A stretch of DNA of 64,000 bases from Volvox africanus (taxonomy: Eukaryota > Chlorophyta > Chlorophyceae > Chlamydomonadales > Volvocaceae). A program made the translations under genes and the position numbers. A model generated the notes under the pieces. It was given only the letters and a program-made list of their open reading frames with translations, did no database searches and was not told the DNA's origin. Shown here one piece after another: positions 34,658 through 45,000 of this stretch (position 1 is the stretch's first letter; every line of letters starts with the position of its first letter). The stretch lies in contig BSDZ01000121.1 in NCBI GenBank assembly GCA_030268105.1, positions 1 through 64,000 of the forward strand, in the 5' to 3' direction.

Positions 34658-35443
34658 TCAACCAGCAACGTTCACACCTCCTTGGGCTGTGACCTTGATG
34701 TCAGGTGGTTGTTTGATGGATCTCCTTAGATGTCCCCATAATCCTATTCATTGCTTATGGTGGGCTTCGTTGGTTACCAGGTCGTTCGCCTGCAAGTTTC
34801 TTAGGTCTTCCACGTCCTTGCCTTCGTAGTTGCGGCATTTTCCAGAGACCATTCTAGTGTTGCAATTTGTGATTGCAATGATGTATTTTTCTGTTAGGTG
34901 TATACAGTCAGAAGCTGCTCCTCGAGAAGGGTAGTCTGTTCCAGGTGTCCTTCTGTAGGTTCTGTTTGTAACGTATCTTAGAGAATTATCAGGTCTGTGG
35001 AATGCTTTTTCACAGACTTCGCCATCTGCTGGGCAAGAGTTGCTCTGGCTGTGGTCCTCCTTCAGACCCATAGCCTGGTCGTCACGAGCTGACTCTGAGA
35101 AGTAGGGATATGCATTTACGGCCTTTTGCTTGGTCTCAGTTGGTGGTGAAGCCTGGGCTTCCCTGATTTGAATAATTGGCAGCATCCAGTCGTGACTTAT
35201 AATGATGTTGAAATTAAATTGTTTGGTGCGTTCTTTTCGTGACCCCTCCGGCAATCGCGTCCCACATGTGGCACGTTCCTGCACGTTCGTCGATTGACAA
35301 GGGGGGGGGTGACAGGAAAACACGGGTTCCACCGCTGCCGGAGCCAGGCTGTCACAGAACGCTGTTATCAGCTTGTAGAGTGTTAGGCATAACAGAACGC
35401 GGCAGATTGCAGTCTTTCGCCTCACCTTTTGCTGACTTACCAT
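34658..35443 (-). pseudogene. Secreted/membrane Cys-containing protein with signal sequence
   Basis: From ATG 35443 the protein begins with a basic stretch then VLLCLTLYKLITAFC, a likely signal peptide or anchor. A Cys-containing ectodomain follows (CHPPPCQSTN, CGTRLPEG, CPADGEVCEKAF, CNTRMVSGKC), including an NRT glycosylation sequon. The frame reaches TGA at 34748, then stays open for 29 more codons (34747-34661) to another TGA directly before the next ORF's ATG. Function is unknown. The signal sequence, cysteines and sequon indicate a secretory-pathway protein. Confidence 0.55.
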
Positions 35444-35505
35444 TTTTAAATTTCAGCAGCTCGCCTTGTTGTTATTGGAAGCTTTTATGTTATATTACTC
35501 AAAAA

Positions 35506-35575
35506 CTAGTTTATTAACAAATACTCCATCCTTGCGACCCTGCTTACAAACTCGACGAGGAAAAAACAATTTGTA
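35506..35575 (+). pseudogene. Small gypsy RT fragment
   Basis: About 70 bases match 17535-17590 (the region translating as [17 protein letters not shown]) with several changes. It lies between the LINE-like element and the host gene and marks a rearrangement edge. Confidence 0.6.
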
Positions 35576-35660
35576 ATTCGTGATATTGCTATATACGCAA
35601 ATAATAATGTCAGGGCGGAGCTTCTCAGTCATCAAAACGCTTCACATACATATTGTGTGT

Positions 35661-36076
35661 TCATGAGCAAACGGAGATTGCAGGCAGTGGGACCGAATCA
35701 CAAATATACACTTCATAAAAGCCCAACATATAATGTCCACAGAAAGCGATGATCTGGTCCGTAGACCATGAATTGCAATTTCCATAAATGGAAGCCGCAC
35801 ATTCATCACTAGAATAGCCGTATTTTTTCCTCAGTTCTGAGATGACTTTGTTAATTTTATCACAGCCCGCTTGGGATGTGGCCCACACTGCACTGTTGCA
35901 CATGACGGGATAGCTACTGGGAACCTCACCAAAGCAAAAGAATAAATCACTTAAGGAGTATCCATCAGCACATTTAGGGATGCACATCCCATACACTTCA
36001 TCATAGCCGCTCTTGCAGGGAGGAGAGATGTAGTAACCTTCTTTGCGGTTGTAGGCTTTTCGAAGGCAGAAAGAAC
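35661..36076 (-). other. C-terminal exon of the PAN gene: Cys-rich tail
   Basis: The exon begins after an acceptor (GATGCAG) in phase 1, which matches the phase-1 donor of the 67-bp linker exon at 36473-36407. It encodes about 138 residues. The first ~50 follow a spaced pattern of C, PPC, GY, C, C and GY, as in short Cys modules of protist surface proteins. The rest contains several more cysteines (CNSAVW, CDKINKV, CAASIYGNCNSW). It ends with a stop at 35661. No membrane anchor is evident, so the protein is probably secreted. Confidence 0.7.
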
Positions 36077-39000
36077 CTGCATCTGTATGTACATGTAAGC
36101 GGGTGGTCGTGCATAGGGACCAAATCCCAATTGGAAATCGTTAGCTGGAGTTTAATCCAAGCTGAGCAAGCAATTCATGGATCTAGCTTTCAGATACATA
36201 CAGGTACAGTGAGACCCATCGCAGTAATATGCACTGGTGGTGAAAGATGGATGTCTGCCCACTCCAAATAATCACCAGCCATCGATCTGCAGCAGGTGAT
36301 GAACGAATCAACAAACCCTAAAACCCTAAGCCAGCATAACTGGCCTCAGATGAACTTCTCGTGCCTAAACATCACCTGTTTAAACATCTTGTGTTTCCCA
36401 ATTTACCTGGTGATGGTAGTGATGGTGATGGGGGTGGTGGTGATGGAGGAGGTGGTGATGGGGGTCCACTTGCCTGCGACCAGCAGTGAGGGAATGCACC
36501 AGCCAGAAAAATAGTAAGGCAGGATGGTGTACCATTGCACGTGCTTCATTCTGTGCACCGACCATGCATGTGAGGAATACCCAGTATTATTAGGCAGCCG
36601 CCTCACGGCCATCAGTTGCACGATGATATTAATTTCAGTTGATAACGTAATCAACTGGCTAGGTATATAATTCTGGATCATGATAGCCTGCAAATTAAGG
36701 CTGTCCTATAATATGGCGGCACACTAAACCTATAAATACACACTAAAAAATATATATATATATAGACAACTAGAGACATGTGAGCGAGGCGGCGGTTGGA
36801 ATAATAGTTGTGATGTCGTTTCAGCAACCACCTACGATGACATAGACGGGTCACTCAAACAGACAATTATGAGCAACCTAATGATTCCCAACTACCACAT
36901 ACAAACCCTTACACCGATGGGGGTGGTGGTGGTGAGTGTTACATATTACATACCACAAGGAGCAATTATCTGTTGATGCAAACAACTGTGCAGCGTTAGG
37001 CAGGTAGGTGGAAAGGTTGGGTATGCGGTATACATAGAATAGGAAAGTGGGTATGAAGATACCCACCCTGAAGCAGACTTTGTCCACATATGTGCTTGTA
37101 TTTGTAGGTCCACAAACGCCAGTCAGTGGGTTAAGCTTCAAGTAACAGTAGTTGCCATCTGTGTGAACAAAGAACTCGCATCTTGAGTCTTGACTGCATG
37201 CATTACTGCAACTCTGTAGACTGATGTTTGTGGCAAAGGAAGGACACGCTTTGGCGATGTCACCCACGTGGTCTCCTTTTACGTCATAATCTGCAGCACA
37301 TTGGTACTGGCCACCTGCATCGATCCACACACACATCAAGAGCGGAGGGCATACAATCTCAAAGGCACGACATTTGGCTCTTCAGAATTTATCTCAGGAC
37401 ACAACCAACATACATTATACATCCGAGGAAAAATAATGATCCCATATTTCATCGGCCCAAATTGAAGTTGCTGTGGTGAAGTCAGTATGGGGCTGGGTGG
37501 CACCTGTATACATGAGGATTATGATATCCATCGTCATCATAGTGACTTGCTTGCAAGCCCACTGTGATAGGAGATTTCTATTGGACGTCACTGAACCTCT
37601 GCTGTGTGGCATCCACCACTCACCGCCTAATGATGAATAAATGCGCGTAAACCTTTACCCCCTTTACATCCTCGGGGCCCAGCTGTTTATCAAAACTGCT
37701 ACAAATAAGATCAACATTGGGACCCCAGGGGCCAGGGAAAGAATGCTGCACCCACCTTCACACTTATTATTCCAGTCAGCACACATGATACGCCAAACAC
37801 ACATCATTTTGTGTCTTCAAATTAGTGCAGAGTTGCTTGAGGAGGTATAGAGTTGTAGCCCTCTCCCCAAACCACCATACAGAGTGTGTAGATGCATGCC
37901 CATCAACATGCAGCTGCTGATTGAACTTATCCTATCTTGTGCGCGACCCCCGACCTATCTACCTACCATGCGTACTTTCCACCCAGGCCGTCCCTACCCT
38001 GCTGGCTCTATCTGGATCCCTGCAACACCAGCCTTTGATGACCTTAACTCCCTGACCTATCCCTTGACCTATTTTGACCTCGATTGATCTCTTGATTTTG
38101 ATGAATAGCTTCGTTCCTATACCATGGCCTGTACATACCATAGTTTGGGCGCACGAAGCAAAGTACATCCACGTAGTTTGGGCTGTAGTTATTGCTTCCA
38201 GCGGTTCCATTAAGAAACGAATACTTAAGATAGCACTTGCGGTCAAGAGTTCGCACAGAAAAGGTACACCTGTAGGAATGATCAATTTGCAGTTGCAAAT
38301 GAAATGTACACCCAGTTGCATGCATGCATGTATGCTTTATGCATGAACCATATGTATGCATGGGATACATGTACAATGCACTGCATGACATATGTATATA
38401 CGTACTTTATAATGGACCATGCTCTAATAACAAGAAAGAGCTCACCAGAAAGAGCTTACATCAGGATTAGATGTCCTAATCATGATCACGATACTACACT
38501 TACACATTACACCGCATTGCATAGTATACACATACTTCATGCGCGCGCATACACACACACACACACACAAGGCATACTAATACGTGACATACAAGAATGA
38601 ATGAATGATGCACCTTCAGGGCATTCTTTTAAACATTGTCGAGACATTTTATTTGTTTGGTCCTCCACATATGTTTATATACATATATACATGTATACGT
38701 GTATATATAAATATATATACATACCTAGTATTCGCGCCCTGTCACTCAAGCGACATTAGATGATGATGCAAATAAATTGTGCAGATGAATGCATGACCAG
38801 TTCAGGAAAGCATGCATGCCAGCTATGGAACTACATCTGCTAAGCGTAATACGTAACGACTGTCGTGCATGCACGATGCATATACATACTCATGATAAGG
38901 CAGCGAGCATCATATGTTATACCTATATACCTACATGGGCTCATTGTAACACTCCTGGCGACAAGCGAGATAGTCGACTGTTTGGTTAATGATTCGAATG

Positions 39001-42000
39001 TCCTTTCCAAGGAAGTCAATTTTAGCGTAGCAGCCCCAAGGCAGAGCTGGTGCTACAGGCGGTGATGGTGGTGGTGGTGATGCCAGAAGCGGTTTAGGAG
39101 GTGGTTGAGGCCGCGGTAAAGGAAGCTGTGGTGGAGGTGGTGATGGTGGCTTCGGTGATGGGGGTGGTGGTGATGGGGGTGGTGGTGATGTGGGAGGTGG
39201 TGATGGGGGTCCACTTGCCTGCGACCAGCATTGATGGAATGCACCAGCCAGGAAAATAGTAAGGAAGGATGGTGTACCATTGCACGTGCTTCATTCCGTG
39301 CACCGATCATGCATGTGAGGAATACCCAGTATTATTAGGCAGCCGCCTCACGGCCATCAGTTGCACGATGATATTAATTTCAGTTGATAACGTAATCAAC
39401 TGGCTAGGTACATTATTCTAAATCACAACAACCTGCAAAGTAAGGTGGTGCTTAGTAGCTGTCCAGTAATATGGCGGCACACAAAACAAATTAACACGCA
39501 CTCAATAAAGAATATATAGACGATCAAAAACACGTGAGCGAGGCGGCAGTCGGAATAACGAAGGCCGCCATGTGGATGAAGGTTGCCACGGCCGCCGGAT
39601 GCATGAGAATCGGCGACAGACTGGTGAAAACAGCCCCAAATGAATGTCGTACAGTATAAATAATCTGTACATAGGCACTACAGCGCAATGCCAGAATTCA
39701 TGAGGCCTTTTTAAGCGACCACCTACGATGACATAGACGGGTCACTCAAACAGACAATTATGAGCAACCTAATGATTCCCAACTGCCACATACAAACCCT
39801 TACACCGATGGGGGTGGTGGTGGTGAGTGTTACATATTACATACCACAAGGAGCAATTATCTGTTGATGCAAACAACTGTGCAGCGTTAGGCAGGTAGGT
39901 GGAAAGGTTGGGTATGCGGTATACATAGAATAGGAAAGTGGGTATGAAGATACCCACCCTGAAGCAGACTTTGTCCACATATGTGCTTGTATTTGTAGGT
40001 CCACAAACGCCAGTCAGTGGGTTAAGCTTCAAGTAACAGTAGTTGCCATCTGTGTGAACAAAGAACTCGCATCTTGAGTCTTGACTGCATGCATTACTGC
40101 AACTCTGTAGACTGATGTTTGTGGCAAAGGAAGGACACGCTTTGGCGATGTCACCCACGTGGTCTCCTTTTACGTCATAATCTGCAGCACATTGGTACTG
40201 GCCACCTGCATCGATCCACACACACATCAAGAGCGGAGGGCATACAATCTCAAAGGCACGACATTTGGCTCTTCAGAATTTATCTCAGGACACAACCAAC
40301 ATACATTATACATCCGAGGAAAAATAATGATCCCATATTTCATCGGCCCAAATTGAAGTTGCTGTGGTGAAGTCAGTATGGGGCTGGGTGGCACCTGTAT
40401 ACATGAGGATTATGATATCCATCGTCATCATAGTGACTTGCTTGCAAGCCCACTGTGATAGGAGATTTCTATTGGACGTCACTGAACCTCTGCTGTGTGG
40501 CATCCACCACTCACCGCCTAATGATGAATAAATGCGCGTAAACCTTTACCCCCTTTACATCCTCGGGGCCCAGCTGTTTATCAAAACTGCTACAAATAAG
40601 ATCAACATTGGGACCCCAGGGGCCAGGGAAAGAATGCTGCACCCACCTTCACACTTATTATTCCAGTCAGCACACATGATACGCCAAACACACATCATTT
40701 TGTGTCTTCAAATTAGTGCAGAGTTGCTTGAGGAGGTATAGAGTTGTAGCCCTCTCCCCAAACCACCATACAGAGTGTGTAGATGCATGCCCATCAACAT
40801 GCAGCTGCTGATTGAACTTATCCTATCTTGTGCGCGACCCCCGACCTATCTACCTACCATGCGTACTTTCCACCCAGGCCGTCCCTACCCTGCTGGCTCT
40901 ATCTGGATCCCTGCAACACCAGCCTTTGATGACCTTAACTCCCTGACCTATCCCTTGACCTATTTTGACCTCGATTGATCTCTTGATTTTGATGAATAGC
41001 TTCGTTCCTATACCATGGCCTGTACATACCATAGTTTGGGCGCACGAAGCAAAGTACATCCACGTAGTTTGGGCTGTAGTTATTGCTTCCAGCGGTTCCA
41101 TTAAGAAACGAATACTTAAGATAGCACTTGCGGTCAAGAGTTCGCACAGAAAAGGTACACCTGTAGGAATGATCAATTTGCAGTTGCAAATGAAATGTAC
41201 ACCCAGTTGCATGCATGCATGTATGCTTTATGCATGAACCATATGTATGCATGGGATACATGTACAATGCACTGCATGACATATGTATATACGTACTTTA
41301 TAATGGACCATGCTCTAATAACAAGAAAGAGCTCACCAGAAAGAGCTTACATCAGGATTAGATGTCCTAATCATGATCACGATACTACACTTACACATTA
41401 CACCGCATTGCATAGTATACACATACTTCATGCGCGCGCATACACACACACACACACACAAGGCATACTAATACGTGACATACAAGAATGAATGAATGAT
41501 GCACCTTCAGGGCATTCTTTTAAACATTGTCGAGACATTTTATTTGTTTGGTCCTCCACATATGTTTATATACATATATACATGTATACGTGTATATATA
41601 AATATATATACATACCTAGTATTCGCGCCCTGTCACTCAAGCGACATTAGATGATGATGCAAATAAATTGTGCAGATGAATGCATGACCAGTTCAGGAAA
41701 GCATGCATGCCAGCTATGGAACTACATCTGCTAAGCGTAATACGTAACGACTGTCGTGCATGCACGATGCATATACATACTCATGATAAGGCAGCGAGCA
41801 TCATATGTTATACCTATATACCTACATGGGCTCATTGTAACACTCCTGGCGACAAGCGAGATAGTCGACTGTTTGGTTAATGATTCGAATGTCCTTTCCA
41901 AGGAAGTCAATTTTAGCGTAGCAGCCCCAAGGCAGAGCTGGTGCTACAGGCGGTGATGGTGGTGGTGGTGATGCCAGAAGCGGTTTAGGAGGTGGTTGAG

Positions 42001-45000
42001 GCCGCGGTAAAGGAAGCTGTGGTGGAGGTGGTGATGGTGGCTTCGGTGATGGGGGTGGTGGTGATGGGGGTGGTGGTGATGTGGGAGGTGGTGATGGGGG
42101 TCCACTTGCCTGCGACCAGCATTGATGGAATGCACCAGCCAGGAAAATAGTAAGGAAGGATGGTGTACCATTGCACGTGCTTCATTCCGTGCACCGATCA
42201 TGCATGTGAGGAATACCCAGTATTATTAGGCAGCCGCCTCACGGCCATCAGTTGCACGATGATATTAATTTCAGTTGATAACGTAATCAACTGGCTAGGT
42301 ACATTATTCTAAATCACAACAACCTGCAAAGTAAGGTGGTGCTTAGTAGCTGTCCAGTAATATGGCGGCACACAAAACAAATTAACACGCACTCAATAAA
42401 GAATATATAGACGATCAAAAACACGTGAGCGAGGCGGCAGTCGGAATAACGAAGGCCGCCATGTGGATGAAGGTTGCCACGGCCGCCGGATGCATGAGAA
42501 TCGGCGACAGACTGGTGAAAACAGCCCCAAATGAATGTCGTACAGTATAAATAATCTGTACATAGGCACTACAGCGCAATGCCAGAATTCATGAGGCCTT
42601 TTTAAGCGACCACCTACGATGACATAGACGGGTCACTCAAACAGACAATTATGAGCAACCTAATGATTCCCAACTGCCACATACAAACCCTTACACCGAT
42701 GGGGGTGGTGGTGGTGAGTGTTACATATTACATACCACAAGGAGCAATTATCTGTTGATGCAAACAACTGTGCAGCGTTAGGCAGGTAGGTGGAAAGGTT
42801 GGGTATGCGGTATACATAGAATAGGAAAGTGGGTATGAAGATACCCACCCTGAAGCAGACTTTGTCCACATATGTGCTTGTATTTGTAGGTCCACAAACG
42901 CCAGTCAGTGGGTTAAGCTTCAAGTAACAGTAGTTGCCATCTGTGTGAACAAAGAACTCGCATCTTGAGTCTTGACTGCATGCATTACTGCAACTCTGTA
43001 GACTGATGTTTGTGGCAAAGGAAGGACACGCTTTGGCGATGTCACCCACGTGGTCTCCTTTTACGTCATAATCTGCAGCACATTGGTACTGGCCACCTGC
43101 ATCGATCCACACACACATCAAGAGCGGAGGGCATACAATCTCAAAGGCACGACATTTGGCTCTTCAGAATTTATCTCAGGACACAACCAACATACATTAT
43201 ACATCCGAGGAAAAATAATGATCCCATATTTCATCGGCCCAAATTGAAGTTGCTGTGGTGAAGTCAGTATGGGGCTGGGTGGCACCTGTATACATGAGGA
43301 TTATGATATCCATCGTCATCATAGTGACTTGCTTGCAAGCCCACTGTGATAGGAGATTTCTATTGGACGTCACTGAACCTCTGCTGTGTGGCATCCACCA
43401 CTCACCGCCTAATGATGAATAAATGCGCGTAAACCTTTACCCCCTTTACATCCTCGGGGCCCAGCTGTTTATCAAAACTGCTACAAATAAGATCAACATT
43501 GGGACCCCAGGGGCCAGGGAAAGAATGCTGCACCCACCTTCACACTTATTATTCCAGTCAGCACACATGATACGCCAAACACACATCATTTTGTGTCTTC
43601 AAATTAGTGCAGAGTTGCTTGAGGAGGTATAGAGTTGTAGCCCTCTCCCCAAACCACCATACAGAGTGTGTAGATGCATGCCCATCAACATGCAGCTGCT
43701 GATTGAACTTATCCTATCTTGTGCGCGACCCCCGACCTATCTACCTACCATGCGTACTTTCCACCCAGGCCGTCCCTACCCTGCTGGCTCTATCTGGATC
43801 CCTGCAACACCAGCCTTTGATGACCTTAACTCCCTGACCTATCCCTTGACCTATTTTGACCTCGATTGATCTCTTGATTTTGATGAATAGCTTCGTTCCT
43901 ATACCATGGCCTGTACATACCATAGTTTGGGCGCACGAAGCAAAGTACATCCACGTAGTTTGGGCTGTAGTTATTGCTTCCAGCGGTTCCATTAAGAAAC
44001 GAATACTTAAGATAGCACTTGCGGTCAAGAGTTCGCACAGAAAAGGTACACCTGTAGGAATGATCAATTTGCAGTTGCAAATGAAATGTACACCCAGTTG
44101 CATGCATGCATGTATGCTTTATGCATGAACCATATGTATGCATGGGATACATGTACAATGCACTGCATGACATATGTATATACGTACTTTATAATGGACC
44201 ATGCTCTAATAACAAGAAAGAGCTCACCAGAAAGAGCTTACATCAGGATTAGATGTCCTAATCATGATCACGATACTACACTTACACATTACACCGCATT
44301 GCATAGTATACACATACTTCATGCGCGCGCATACACACACACACACACACAAGGCATACTAATACGTGACATACAAGAATGAATGAATGATGCACCTTCA
44401 GGGCATTCTTTTAAACATTGTCGAGACATTTTATTTGTTTGGTCCTCCACATATGTTTATATACATATATACATGTATACGTGTATATATAAATATATAT
44501 ACATACCTAGTATTCGCGCCCTGTCACTCAAGCGACATTAGATGATGATGCAAATAAATTGTGCAGATGAATGCATGACCAGTTCAGGAAAGCATGCATG
44601 CCAGCTATGGAACTACATCTGCTAAGCGTAATACGTAACGACTGTCGTGCATGCACGATGCATATACATACTCATGATAAGGCAGCGAGCATCATATGTT
44701 ATACCTATATACCTACATGGGCTCATTGTAACACTCCTGGCGACAAGCGAGATAGTCGACTGTTTGGTTAATGATTCGAATGTCCTTTCCAAGGAAGTCA
44801 ATTTTAGCGTAGCAGCCCCAAGGCAGAGCTGGTGCTACAGGCGGTGATGGTGGTGGTGGTGATGCCAGAAGCGGTTTAGGAGGTGGTTGAGGCCGCGGTA
44901 AAGGAAGCTGTGGTGGAGGTGGTGATGGTGGCTTCGGTGATGGGGGTGGTGGTGATGGGGGTGGTGGTGATGTGGGAGGTGGTGATGGGGGTCCACTTGC

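Larger units (their letters stand above)
33085..35505 (-). mobile_element. 5' part of the LINE-like element with membrane and protease ORFs
   Basis: It carries three consecutive minus-strand reading frames (35443 to 34658, 34657 to 33917, and about 33935 to 33085) and joins 22891 across the TATTG duplication. The joined order would be secreted/membrane protein, multi-pass protein, Josephin-like protease, Pro/His-rich region, endonuclease. Its 5' end is unknown; a gypsy RT fragment begins at about 35506. Confidence 0.65.

Noticed and set aside
34658..35443. TGA as selenocysteine or a reassigned codon in the host
   Set aside because: The gypsy pol copies also carry TGA where relatives have Trp or Arg, consistent with C-to-T/G-to-A decay, and no insertion element was seen. 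Only the TGA shared at 22102 is kept as an open question.
39053..39310. Poly-His and Thr-rich reading frames on the minus strand in each array unit
   Set aside because: They are other frames of the PPSPPPP linker exon. The Pro/Ser frame is the one that joins neighbouring exons in phase.
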